A stretch of DNA of 64,000 nt from Rhabditophanes sp. KR3021 (lineage: Eukaryota > Nematoda > Chromadorea > Rhabditida > Alloionematidae), in contig CAUJLY010000001.1 of assembly GCA_963281155.1 (NCBI GenBank), forward strand, positions 2,914,001-2,978,000, read 5' to 3'. Position numbers and translations under genes: made by a program. Positions 33,501 through 43,985 of the stretch are shown here, one piece after another. The notes under the pieces were generated by a model. That model saw only the letters and a list, made by a program, of their open reading frames with translations, was not told the DNA's origin and ran no database searches. Each line of letters opens with the position of its first letter. Position 1 is the stretch's first letter.

Positions 33501-33902
33501 TTAACAGAATCCAGCAAAACCAGCCAAAAAGCATGATCTTTTACATTCATTCTTCATAGCGACTTTGTAAGTAGCGTTACCACAGAGAGAAGTATTTAAA
33601 CAATTTAAAGTTCTCAAAGAAGCAGCCATATCAATACAAGTAGTTGAGGCGACTGTTGTCGTCGTGGTTCCACAATATCCACACGTTTTTTGGCTTTATC
33701 CTAAATTAGTTTTTAATAACATAAATAGTGATTACCATTTTTCTTTCATTAAAGTAAGATATTCTTTTTTTGTGCAGTAGGTTCTCATTCCATAGCATGA
33801 ATTAGGTGTGGTTCCACCGATTAAATCGGCGCACCCTTCAGTTTCAAACAAAAAGCAGGAGATGATGACGATTGAGACAGTTAAAAGAGTTGAAAATTGC
33901 AT
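33501..33902 (-). CDS. Secreted protein with two ShKT domains
   Basis: Exons 33902-33736 and 33693-33501 encode 119 residues. The signal peptide is MQFSTLLTVSIVIISCFLFE. ShKT 1 starts CADLIGGTTPNSCYG and is completed across the intron as KEKCQKTCGYC; a GTTTTTV linker follows; ShKT 2 is CIDMAASLRTLNCLNTSLC...NECKRSCFLAGFAGFC. The frame and the cysteine pattern require an acceptor ending AAAG at 33694 rather than the TTTAG at about 33701, which would lead to an early stop. Sequence similarity of GG(T/S)(T/G)PNSC(Y/R)G to the gene at 32442 shows common descent. Function unknown. Confidence 0.78.
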
Positions 33903-34474
33903 GTTAATTCGATAGATTGAAGTAATGTATTTTACTACTCTTTTGTCCCTCTTTATACTATTCTTTAAAAGCTGTATAAACTTCCAAAAATGTGTCATTT
34001 ATCTGAAAAATTCCAACTTCCATCAAACCAAATATTTAATATTTATTTTATGTATTCTAAACTTAGCTAAGTTCAATACAGGTTCAAAAATTAGCATTAT
34101 TTTATGTGCTTTATTGCAGTCATTGTTAAATCAGTTTTGTTAGCCAAATAAATGATTCAGCTCCACATTTTATGGATGATTGCATAATTTCTTGTTTGCA
34201 ACAGCTACTAAACAAAATTATGAATTTAGACATGAAAAATTGAAAGACATTTACTTTAAAGAAATATTCCTAAAAAGAACATATTTAATATTTAGTTTAA
34301 ATAGCGAAAAATACATAATATAAAGTCTAATTGTTTCAAACATTGAATTAGTGCCAATTACTTGTGCGAAACAAATTCCAAACGTTTCAGATTTCTCGTC
34401 GCCCAATGAAAGTGAAGTATGCTTACCAGCGATAATTGTCATCTATGGTTTTTTCACGACTTGAGAGATACTTT
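33903..34474. other. Intergenic
   Basis: No supported gene. A weak minus-strand frame at 34251-34442 looks like read-through of non-coding sequence. Confidence 0.3.
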
Positions 34475-35092
34475 CTATATATTACAAGTATTATCCACAA
34501 CAAGAGGTTCAAATAATGTGAATCTTGTTTCTATATTTTCACTAGTCTTTTCTTTATTACAAATATTGTCGTCAATCTTTACTTCTTCCTCCTTAATTTT
34601 GTTGAAGTCCTTTTCAAAATAAAAACTATCATCCGGAGTTACAAAATGTAAGCGAACAGTATTCCTAGAATACTCCATTTCATTTCTAATTTTACACAGA
34701 CATTTAATTATAATTTTCTTTTTTCCTGCATCTTGATAGCTAATTTTTTGTAATGGGGTAATATCAAAGTGAACAATATTGTTCCCTTTTCTTTTAACTC
34801 CAACAGTTCGTAAACCTGTTTTGAAGTTTCGGCAGACCTCAATATTACCAATTCCAATATCTTCTGCGGATTTTCCATCTTTAAAAAGTAAGCTGACTTT
34901 AACTTTCATCTCTGCATACTGTTGGCTACATTTAATAGACTTTTTTGTAATTGTTTCTTCTGTCGTGCTTTTATTAAAAATGGATGAATTGGTATCATTA
35001 TTAAGTATTTGATGTTGAACATTCTGATAGACCTCTTTCTTTTCACCGTCCTCCAAAATATTAATTTCTTGAACAGCAGCCTCTTCAAACAT
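34475..35092 (-). CDS. Ran-binding-domain (RanBP1/NUP50)-like protein
   Basis: A single frame of 205 residues. Residues about 63-165 fit the Ran-binding, PH-like fold: a VSLLFKDGKSAEDIGIGNIEV start, which corresponds to the K..LF......RGIG.+ motif, a basic strand KTGLRTVGVKRKGNN, and a final strand/helix TVRLHFVTPDDSFYFEKDFN like the RF.t.edA.eF end of the domain. Flanking ends are acidic and probably disordered. Such domains bind RanGTP in nuclear transport; nematode NPP-16/NUP50 carries one at its C-terminus, but FG or importin-binding repeats are not visible here. The identification rests on motif spacing only. Its 5' end lies back-to-back with the receptor pseudogene. Confidence 0.5.
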   Translation of the reverse strand: MFEEAAVQEINILEDGEKKEVYQNVQHQILNNDTNSSIFNKSTTEETITKKSIKCSQQYAEMKVKVSLLFKDGKSAEDIGIGNIEVCRNFKTGLRTVGVKRKGNNIVHFDITPLQKISYQDAGKKKIIIKCLCKIRNEMEYSRNTVRLHFVTPDDSFYFEKDFNKIKEEEVKIDDNICNKEKTSENIETRFTLFEPLVVDNTCNI

Positions 35093-35094
35093 TG

Positions 35095-35905
35095 GATTTT
35101 GTATTATTGTTTACAATATTTTCCATATTTTAATCAAAGTCTTGTGGAACACGCAAACTCATCTTTTATTATTATTGCTCAAGGTCTCATTATAAATTTT
35201 AAAAGGGAAATAATACTTGCTTCTGTGTTTATCAATATACAAGCTAATATTGTAATGCTGACTAATAATTTCATAATTTTCTTATGTCTTTATTACTTAA
35301 TTGTCAAGTAAGTTTCCTTTGTTGCAACATAAATAATTGTTTGTAGAAATCGGTGTCTAATAATAATAGAGTTCTTGATTTTGGTTATTATTAGTCTAGC
35401 ATGAAATTTTATTTATATGATTTGGTTATATTTTGCAGCAAAAAGTAAAAGCAATGATGATTTTATAAGTGTAGAAAAAACTTTGTTACCAGAATTCTTT
35501 TTTGGTGTAAGTAATAGAAAACTTCCATATTTTGTTTTACTTAGTAAATATTCATTCATACCATTTTTGACTGTAATTTGCGAAGTAAGTTTAAGTTTAA
35601 TGTCTTTTATTGGAATATCAGTCACTTTCTCAAGAATTCAGCGAAAATTGAAAGAAAGCCAAAACGCTATGTCAGAAAAAGTAAAATTTTTCAAAGACAA
35701 CTAACAATTGCCATGATTCTCATGTGATTATTCCATTCATTCTGGTAGAAATACCTCAACTCTTAACGTTACTTACATTCATATTATACCTTGACACAAA
35801 CACGCATGATTATGGTCATATAAGCTTCTTATTTGTTGTATGGGCAATAATTTTAAATCCACTGCATTGTTATTTATAGAGCCTTGCTTCCATAGGTGGA
35901 ACAAC
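35095..35905 (+). pseudogene. Decayed Str-like receptor, paralogue of the gene at 22654
   Basis: The reading frame from about 35100 (YFNQSLVEHANSSFIIIAQG ... NNFIIFLCLYYLIVK) aligns with the end of exon 1 at 22654, including the donor GTAAGTTTC after AA. Exon 2 begins after TTGTAG with NRCLIIIEFLI, then meets a TGA at about 35401 where the paralogue reads through. It continues with LLPEFFFGVSNRKLPYFVLL and GISVTFSRIQRKLKE. A frameshift at about 35700 displaces RQLTIAMILM; the last helices are recognisable up to ILNPLHCYL before a stop. The N-terminal helix is missing or eroded, where the minus-strand Ran-binding-like gene now starts. Confidence 0.85.
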
Positions 35906-35973
35906 AAATATTGCTTATTAAAATAATATTGTTAACTATTTTTTATTCGAAATTACAACTTTTGATTAATGAT

Positions 35974-36635
35974 TTAAAAGTACGATTCTGGTCTCGATGA
36001 AATATATTTTTGAATTTTAGGTTCTCTTCCGATCTTTTGAAGAAATTCTTTTAAGGCGCCCGTAAGAACTACTCCATATTTGTGCTCTATGATCCACAAA
36101 TATTGGAAAATACCTAGATCAGCTAAAGTAATATTTGAACCAACAAAATAGCCGGTGCCATTTTTGTTAAGGAATCCCTCCAGTGAAACGAGCAATGGTT
36201 TAACAGTCTGATTAACATAGACTTCGATTCTTTGTTTTTTCTTTTCTTCATCTTTGTCATGGAGAATTCCTCTTCCAAATTCTTGTGAATCATCAATAGA
36301 AAGAAGATATTGCATAATCAACGCATTTTCAATTTCATCTTTTCCAAGAAGGTTGAAGCGTCTAGCGAACAATTGTTCAATAGCTCTAGATTGAGCAATC
36401 TGGACGCCATCAATGTCGATGACAGGAACTCTCTTGAAAGGTTGATCAGCTTTAATTTTTGGCCATTGTTCAAAACTAATTCTTACATCATTATATTCTT
36501 GTCCAACATAATGCAAAAGAATACGAGTAACCTATAGAGCGAATAAAGTATAATACATCCTACATTTGTGCAACAACTTACCTCACCGCGACCCATTCCA
36601 TCGAAATAAGTAAATGTAATTTTTTCAGAAGACAT
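35974..36635 (-). CDS. Glutathione S-transferase, nematode sigma class (copy 1)
   Basis: Exons 36635-36582 and 36531-35974 encode 203 residues. The N-terminal thioredoxin-like domain reads ITFTYFDGMGRGEVTRILLH, with the catalytic Tyr at the usual site, then KRVPVIDIDGVQIAQSRAIE, the cis-Pro/glutathione-binding loop with the Gln-Ser pair. The helical C-terminal domain has GYFVGSNITLADLGIFQYLW, the capping-box region typical of GSTs. It conjugates glutathione to electrophiles in the cytosol and supports detoxification or prostaglandin-type chemistry. The copy at 45015 is on the other strand and only moderately similar; the intron positions differ (after codon 18 versus codon 118), so they are old paralogues. 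Confidence 0.93.
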
Positions 36636-37430
36636 ATTAGATATACTAATTTAAATCGTAATGATAATTATGCGAAAGATTGTTCATTTTATCCATGCAT
36701 TTATTTTGTTATAATTTGACTACAGTCTATTCCAATTTGACTAATACTTATTTTATTTGTAGGACATTTGTTCCAATTTATCGTTTGACTAATCATTAAA
36801 AAGCTTGAATTACAAAAAAGATACAAACTGAAAACATTCTTGTTCTTTTTAATAGGTTAAATTTACTAAGTAACAAAATTTTGTATTAAGAACGTGATGT
36901 TGTGTGATGATTTTAAAAATTAGATTAAAAGAGTGAATTAAATGTTAATCTTTCGTTTTTCTTTTTGATTTCATGATATTTATTAGCTTGCAACTTGTTT
37001 TCAAGTATAATAATGTTTTGTATTAATCTATCAAATATAAAAGTTGGACTTTTTATCAGTGATGTGTATTATCAAATTTTCAAATGCTATTTTCAAAGTT
37101 ATTTATTTTCTTAACAACATGTTTATTACACACTATATTATAAAGTCATATTTAGTAAAATAATCAATCAACTGAGTCGCAATAGAATGTGTCACAATTT
37201 CTTATGCCAAAATCAAAGTTCTCTCAAATATTTTTTACACAAAGACAGACTTTGTAACTTTTTTACTGAAAACAAAGGTATAATGTCACGTAATTCTAGG
37301 AATCACAGACATACATATTAAACTAACTAAATTGTAATATAAAGAGGGGATAACTAAGCTAAACGGCTTTAATTTTCAAAATTGGCATACTTTTATATTT
37401 TTAGCCAAATATATTTGTTTTTATATCAAA
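36636..37430. other. Intergenic
   Basis: Divergent promoter region between the GST and the repeat protein; it holds a TGATAA-type GATA motif near 36660. No other feature seen. Confidence 0.3.
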
Positions 37431-37712
37431 ATGAAGTTTCATAGTATTGCTTTAATTATATTGGCTTGCATTCTTTTGTCAGTCTCTTGCAGACCTGTTA
37501 CATCTGATTTTGAAGAATCGGATGTATCAACAAAAACTGATGTAATTCCAAAGACACCAAGTCAGAATTTTGAAGTTCCAAATGTACCAAAAATGCCAAG
37601 CCATAACTTTGATATTCCAAGTGTACCAAAAATGCCAAACCACAACTTTGATATTCCAAAGACGCCAAGCCACAACTTTGGAGTGCCAGCAATACCAAAA
37701 AGCTTTGTCTAA
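37431..37712 (+). CDS. Small secreted protein with short tandem repeats
   Basis: An intronless 93-codon frame. A clear signal peptide (MKFHSIALIILACILLSVSC) precedes an acidic stretch and then a repeat array from about residue 41: TPSQNFEVPNVPK, MPSHNFDIPSVPK, MPNHNFDIPK, TPSHNFGVPAIPK. The unit is 13 residues (39 nt), one copy being shorter. Apart from one Cys at the signal end there are no cysteines, and no dibasic cleavage sites separate the units, so it is not a classic neuropeptide precursor. The His-Asn-Phe core and regular Pro spacing suggest a structural, cuticle-associated or effector-like peptide. I recognise no family. A plain ATG follows TATATCAAA. Confidence 0.6.
   Translation: MKFHSIALIILACILLSVSCRPVTSDFEESDVSTKTDVIPKTPSQNFEVPNVPKMPSHNFDIPSVPKMPNHNFDIPKTPSHNFGVPAIPKSFV
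37551..37703 (+). repeat. Tandem 39-bp coding repeats
   Basis: Four imperfect units of 39, 39, 30 and 39 bp, with the shared core CCAAGCCACAACTTTGA or a close variant. They account for the repeats in the secreted protein; the high identity between units 2 and 3 (ATGCCAA(G/A)CCA(T/C)AACTTTGA) implies recent expansion. Confidence 0.75.
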
Positions 37713-38531
37713 AGTCATCCATTTTAATATACTAAATAATTCAAATAAAATTAGCCCTTATTTACGTTAATAAAAATCTTCTGAAACACAAATATTATCT
37801 TCTTATTTTGATCTCAACAAGTTCATAAATAATACACAATCCATTTATTCATTTGTATTTAGTGCTTTAATCACATTCGCTTTTTTGTATAAAAATCTGC
37901 TAGCGAATAGATAAAAAACATGTACACACATTATAAATAGAGTAATATCCCAAATTAGTCATACAAACTTCTAACAATATTAAGGACGTAGAATGTTATA
38001 ATACTTATCTTTTGTGTGTTTGTGTTGATCTTTTCATCAATTAATATAATAGATAATTTCCTTTCCTCGTATTTCGATTGAAATAAATAATCAAGGTAAA
38101 AAATTATAAACAAACTAATTTTATATGATAATGTCAAACGTGTTGTAAACATATGGCAATTAAGTTTCATTCATATAGTATGTGTTATCTTGATTATTTG
38201 CAACAAATGAAAATGATTTTTAATTTTAATAAATGCCTAATGAAGTGTAGACATTTTATTTTCTTGAGTGGTGAAAATAGAATATGCCAATTCTATGATT
38301 AAAATACTTTATCACATATTTTCAACGACATTGATCATAAATAAAAAGATTTCAATTTATTAAATAATTTATAATTATTATCAAAATGTGCAGAAAAAAT
38401 TATGTGTCATTTGCAAACATTAAAGAGAATGATATAAACAAAACATATTTACAAAAATAGATTTTTGGGCGTTTTTAAAAGGAAGCATTGCAAATAAAAT
38501 AGATTATTAAACTCAAAGCATATATTTGTAA
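37713..38531. other. Intergenic
   Basis: No gene or repeat seen; it should contain the promoter of the P450 gene. Confidence 0.3.
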
Positions 38532-40550
38532 ATGTTTGTTTTACTATCTGTTTTATTCCTAACATTGTTTCTATTTTACGAATGCTATTGGAAGAGAAAG
38601 GACTATCCAAAAGGACCAACTCCATTGCCATTGATAGGAAATTTGCATACAATTGCAAAATACCAACCTGGATATGATGCCTTTTTAATGTGGAAAAAAC
38701 AATTCGGCCCAATCTACACTTTCTGGGAAGGAACGGAACCAGTTATAGCATTTTGTGACTTTGAATCTGTTAATGAAGCTTTTGTTAAACAAAGTGAAAA
38801 ATTCTCAAATAGAGCAATCTACCCAGATTTCAGTAAGGCCATGAGAAATGGATATTTAGGAATATTTTACGCAAGAGATGACATGTGGCAATCTCAACGA
38901 AGATTCTCATTGAAGGTACTAAGAGATTTGGGTGTTGGCAAGAGTGTAATGGAAGAAAAAGTTATTAATGAAACTGTTAGATTAATTGAAAAAATCAAAA
39001 AGGATGCTGAAACGGGAGAAGTTAATATTATTCAGCACACCAGCATATGCGTTGCTTCCGTAATAAATGAGATACTTTTTGGTTTTAACTTTGAAGGAGA
39101 AAAAGAAAAAGAATTTTTAAAACTTAAGAAAATATCAGATGAACTACAGAATCTTATTCAATCGCCAGTTAATTTGTTTATACTACCGCACTATAAGTAC
39201 TTAAAACATTTGCCGTATTTTAATCAAGAATGTAAAAAATTAATTGAATGTCAACAAGTATTGTTTGATTTTGTAAGAAAAGATATAAAAGATCATATAA
39301 ATCATTATGATTCCAATAATGAACCAACTGATTTTGTGACTGCATTCTTGAATGAAATGCATAAAGAAGACAATCAAAATGATCCAAACTCAGATTTTAA
39401 TGAAGAACAGCTAACAGTTCTTGTAAACGATATTTTTGTTGCGGTAAGTATCTGATTTTTAAGTGATATTTAAATGATACACGCCACAGGGACTTGAGAC
39501 AACAATCACAACAATCCTGTATGGCATTATTTACATGCTTCATAATAGCGAGACACAGGAGAAAATACATGAAGAACTTGATCGAGTAATAGGATCTTCA
39601 AGGATCATTACAACTGCGGACAAAAATAATCTGATTTATACGCAAGCCGTCGTTAACGTAAGTATTATAGTCTTAATACATATATAATAGTTTTTAAGGA
39701 AATGAATAGGTAATAGTATTCTTCAAGAAATGAGTATATTTTAACTTAACAATAGTTTCATAGCGCAAAAATGATTTTAGGGCAAAAAGAGAATTTTAAA
39801 TTAAGTAGTTAATTTTTTATTCAAATCAGGTGGAATTACATTAGATAATTTATGCTCTTACACAATTTGGTCAGTTTCACAACTATGTATGTACCAAACA
39901 TACGAATAAGTGTGCTTTGTACTTAATATTAATTACTATCAAAGTTGATACATAACAATTCAATTGTTTAAATTGAAAAAACTTTTAAAATCTAGGTGTT
40001 ATTTTTGTTAGTAGTCTCATAATTAGGATTTTCATTATTTATAAACATCCCTTCTTTGACACAAAACTGTTTTTGGGCTATAAGCATACTATTTACGCTA
40101 TGAAACCATTTTTACATTTTCTAATCCGTACCAATTAAAAATAGACGAGTGAATTTATTACCCAATAATGTGATTCATCTGTGCTCGGAAGATACGACGG
40201 TACTGGGCCATAAAATAAAGAAAGGCACTTATGTTGTAGCTCAACTTAGTTGCTTATTATATGACGAAAATGCATTCCCCAATCCTCGTGAATTTATTCC
40301 AGAAAGATGGATTGACGAAGAAAATAAAATCAAAAAGATAAATGAATTTGTACCCTTCAGCATTGGCAAAAGACAATGTCTAGGTGAATCCCTTAGTAAA
40401 ATGGAATTATTTGTAATCGTGGCAAATCTCTTCAACAACTTCAAAATCATCCCATCTGATCCAGACGGCAAACTTCCTAGCATGAAGAAAAATCCTGGGA
40501 TAACAGTTGCATTTAACCCATTTACTATCAAAGTTATAAATCGTCATTAA
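38532..40550 (+). CDS. Cytochrome P450, CYP2-like clan
   Basis: Exons 38532-39443, 39490-39657, 39699-39709 and 40145-40550 give a full-length 498-residue protein. An N-terminal membrane anchor is followed by the Pro-rich hinge [13 protein letters not shown], the C-helix WQSQRRFSL, and the I-helix oxygen-binding motif (A)GLETT at 304-309. The ExxR motif EMNR (361-364) lies mostly on an 11-nt exon with acceptor TTTTTAAG and donor GTAATA. PERW is at about 416-419 and the haem loop [11 protein letters not shown] has Cys442. All invariant residues are present, so the enzyme should be an active endoplasmic-reticulum monooxygenase, probably acting on xenobiotics or lipids. Without the small exon the ExxR motif and the frame would be lost. 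Confidence 0.93.
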
Positions 40551-41308
40551 CGTTTGTTAATTTCTTTTGATACATGGTATATTTTAATATATTTTCTGCT
40601 CTCTTAAGAAGTTAATAACTCATTAGTCCAAATAAATTTCACTTAAAAATTATTGACAATTAAATGTTAGAATTTTAAGGTATTGTTTGATAAATCTTGT
40701 AATTATTATTCTTATGGCTGTGTTGAATGCTGGGTATACAATTACGTCACCTTTTATTCTTAACGATGATGGCAGTAATGATTAAATATTTTTGAAACTG
40801 CAAACTATTTTGTTGACACCATTTTTTCAATAACAGGTTTTAATTTAAGCCTAATTTAGAATTATAAAATTATTAATAGTCCAACAAATAAAAACTCTTA
40901 TAAGCAAATGTTGTCGTCAAAAAAACTAAACCATATAATGTTTTTATAAAGAGAATGTAGATGATATTGCAAATGAATGAACTAATCTAATAATATTTTT
41001 ATATCTAAATATTTGTTAAATCTCACCTTCCTAGAAACACCAATCATTATATACACAAATCTAATCAGCTTCATCGAGGATATTTTTCAAAAGAAAGCAA
41101 TGAATGAATTATTTGGCAAACACACTGCAATTTCACGCTTTAGCATTTTAAGAATGATATCTCATTTCAAAAAATAATTTTACTTAGAAATCTTGTTACC
41201 TACATAAATCAACATCTCTGACATCATGAAACATTAAGATAATAAAAACATATATCATATTGTTAACAATTCTTTTTGACGTCCTCAATATTTATTATCA
41301 ATCAAACA
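40551..41308. other. Intergenic
   Basis: AT-rich with no supported feature. Confidence 0.3.
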
Positions 41309-42321
41309 ATGAACTGTTTTTATGAATTAGATTGTTTCGGTGATTTGGAAATATATTATGGGGATTTCAGTTACATACTAAATATAACTTCTAGTCTAAT
41401 CACTATAGTTTATTTATTGTCACTTAAGAAAGAAAGAAATCGTGTTTATGTTAAATATATTATATACACGAGAATATTTTTTATTTGTGTACTTTTGAAT
41501 TTACTAATAATATTCAGACCAAGATTTATATTTCCAAATATCGGCTTTATATGCTCTGGCATAATCAAATACAAAGGACATTTGTGGGTTCACATAAATT
41601 TCGTAAGAGATTATTTTTATTAAATAATTTGCTGTTTTAGATATTAATTATGGGAATGTTTGTAATATTTTGGTTTATATTAATTTTCGACTTGATAGGA
41701 AGGTACAGTTTAATGTGTTTCAATAAAAATTTTTATACACTGTCAAATACTCATAAGTTTATATTCATCACTCACACAAGCGGATTCGCGTTTTTTGGAA
41801 TACTTATCACATTATGCAAATTAGATAGTAAAGAAGCCATAAGTAAAATATTCATAAATTCATCTTCTGAAATTATGACTTTAATGGATCCAAATGCAAT
41901 ACTAATAATTTATGATATTTCAAAATTTCCCATTTTTTCTGTTTTTGCTATGTCTTCCATAGTTTATGTTTTTGTTGATTGCTCAATTGTTTCAGTATAT
42001 TATCACAAACTGTCACAAGCATTTAACAATTTAAATCAACAAAGTTTATCCAAACGAATTTATGATAACATTCTGACATATTACATGTTGAATTTTGCAA
42101 TTATGATATTCTTCGTTGGGCTGAATTTTTTATATGCAATTTCAACACCATTTTTAGTCAATGAAAGCAACTATAATTTCATTTTCGAAACAGCAAACTA
42201 TTTCATTGGAACTATTGTTTTATCTATTTGTGCATCCAATCTTAGTATCATCTGGTATTACAATAGTAGAATCACACCAAAACTTATAAAGAATGTTTCA
42301 CCTATTGTAAGAATAAATTAG
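41309..42321 (+). CDS. Serpentine receptor, class uncertain
   Basis: Exons 41309-41602 and 41641-42321 (38-bp intron, GTAAGA...TTTTAG, phase 0) encode 324 residues. I start at the ATG in AAACAATG; a longer frame begins with TTG. There are about seven hydrophobic segments: FSYILNITSSLITIVYLL, TRIFFICVLLNLLIIF, ILIMGMFVIFWFILIFDLIG, KFIFITHTSGFAFFGILITL, FPIFSVFAMSSIVYVFVDCS, MLNFAIMIFFVGLNFLYAIS, and TIVLSICASNLSIIWYY. The overall plan fits the Str/Srh/Sra-type nematode receptors but no diagnostic class motif is clear. A C-terminal fragment of a duplicate is at 42669-42817. Confidence 0.7.
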
Positions 42322-42668
42322 AATACCAAGAAGAAGAAAATAAAGTTGCAATTTTTTGCCAATTTAATTAATGTATCAAAATTAAGTATAAAAACTATTT
42401 AATAATACGAATTAAGTTTATAAATAATTAATTACATTTTTAATAAAATATAATTTTAATCTTGCTGATGTTTTGAAGTTGTAAACATTTTCTGAGGGAA
42501 ATTTACTGGATACTTTAATATTCTTTGATTAATCGCAGATGATTAGCTTGATAGTTATTCAAATTAAAGCGACGTAGTTTCTTATTTGCTTTGAGAAAAA
42601 CACAATAATGTATTGTGATTTAAATCGTCTATTCCGAATTATATATCATCTAATATTTACTGATTAAA

Positions 42669-42817
42669 TTAATAATCAATTGGTTATATGTATTTTATCA
42701 ATTACTGGATCAAGTATAAGCATTATTTGGTATTACAAAAACATGATAACTTCTACGATTAAAACTATGGCAACATCTAACACAAATATACTTCGTAAAA
42801 CCACAAAGATTAAATAA
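42669..42817 (+). pseudogene. C-terminal fragment of a duplicated receptor
   Basis: The frame ILSITGSSISIIWYYKNMIT followed by STIKTMATSNTNILRKTTKIK (two parts) aligns with the last 35 residues of the gene at 41309 (VLSICASNLSIIWYYNSRIT). No N-terminal counterpart is found upstream, so it is a truncated tandem copy. The 350 bp before it (42322-42668) hold nothing recognisable. Confidence 0.7.
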
Positions 42818-42959
42818 TTCTAAAATGACCGACTGATTATAATACAAATGAATAATAATTCCAATTAGTTCGTTTTTATAATAAAATTTTATTCAATTTA
42901 TGAAGTACGAATAAACAAAAATATATTTCCAATTTATTAATATCAGAAACAGGATGTTT

Positions 42960-43985
42960 TCATGTATTTGAGGTAAGAGTCTTGGAAGTATAAAGTCTGG
43001 GTAAATGAACATTCTTGGTTTTAATGGATCTTTCTTTAATGCCAAAGAAATTAAAAAAATTTTTTCTAACTTCTTTTGAGATTATTATCAATGCATATGG
43101 AGCTGAAAAGGCGACGGCTGTTTCTGCTCCTGTATACAAATCAATTATAATATCAAAAAAAAACATCCATTCTTTATATATCACTATAAGGATCAGTAAA
43201 TCTATTATAACTAATATCAGCAAAAGAATAAAAGTAACCAATGAAAATAACGCCAAATTGGATTCCATTCTTAGGACACGACTGTTATTCACAGCATTTT
43301 TAGTAATTTTTTTAATTTTCCGTAGCAATAAATAATTTAGAAGTCCAACAATAATAACAGTACTCAAATGAGATATGATTACAACGCGCCAAGATTTACA
43401 AGTTACGTCTTGGTCATTAAATTCAATATCAATACTTCTTGTATGTTTGTTTAAGTTAAATTGTGCTGGTTGACCAGACAAATATAGAAAAAATGGTACA
43501 ATTATTAAGAAAGGCCATGCTAGGAATAGTAATAACTTCCATGAGGCCCACATTGTGGTGTACAAACTTGCCCAATAAACAGAGGAGAATCTATTTATGG
43601 TTATATTAATTACGAAATATGTTGCTAACAGCCTTTGTGACATACTATAAGCTAATAATTGGGTAGCAGTATTATATTCAACTGGAAGATCTAGATAAAA
43701 ATGTCGAAATATAGGTATTTGAGGGAATAAGCAGACGATATACTCTTCGAGAACATAAATAATGTTTATAATTCCACAGACTACAAAGACGCAATAAAAT
43801 TCCACTGAAAAGTTTGGATTCTTTTTCATAAGCATTCTGATTATAAAAATTATGAATATTATGTAGAATATCGTTGATATTACTCCAAAAGCCATAAGAA
43901 AAATATAATAAACTTGTCTTCCTGAATAAATTATCATATTAAATGATGTAATCTCATAATAAAATAACCTACCTTCATTGCTCAT
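42960..43985 (-). CDS. Serpentine receptor, Srg/Srv-like
   Basis: Exon 1 is 13 nt (43985-43973, MSNEG); a 51-bp intron (GTAGGTTATT...TTATTCAG) leads to exon 2 (43921-42960), for 324 residues. The intron length is a multiple of three and free of stops, so an unspliced reading of 341 residues also exists, but the paralogue at 14889 has the same tiny first exon and the retained segment would be extra N-terminus. Seven helices are visible; landmarks are VEFYCVFVVCGIINIIY, NITINRFSSVYWASLY (NR motif), the SCKSWRVVIISHLSTVIIVG region and a C-terminal PYALIIISKEVRKNFFNF, all shared with the 14889 gene. Chemoreceptor, ligand unknown. Confidence 0.83.
   Translation of the reverse strand: MSNEGRLFYYEITSFNMIIYSGRQVYYIFLMAFGVISTIFYIIFIIFIIRMLMKKNPNFSVEFYCVFVVCGIINIIYVLEEYIVCLFPQIPIFRHFYLDLPVEYNTATQLLAYSMSQRLLATYFVINITINRFSSVYWASLYTTMWASWKLLLFLAWPFLIIVPFFLYLSGQPAQFNLNKHTRSIDIEFNDQDVTCKSWRVVIISHLSTVIIVGLLNYLLLRKIKKITKNAVNNSRVLRMESNLALFSLVTFILLLILVIIDLLILIVIYKEWMFFFDIIIDLYTGAETAVAFSAPYALIIISKEVRKNFFNFFGIKERSIKTKNVHLPRLYTSKTLTSNT

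Noticed and set aside
34251..34442. 63-codon minus-strand frame
   Set aside because: No domain, no paralogue; it follows a 3' flank and its hydrophobicity reflects T-rich sequence.
37551..37703. Regularly spaced repeats considered as a CRISPR-like array
   Set aside because: The units are directly adjacent coding repeats in a eukaryotic gene, with no spacers.
37498..37722. Minus-strand frames with apparent repeats
   Set aside because: Shadows of the 39-bp repeats in the secreted protein on the plus strand.
43015..43335. 106-codon plus-strand frame
   Set aside because: Exact antisense of the Srg/Srv-like receptor at 42960-43985, whose homology is clear.
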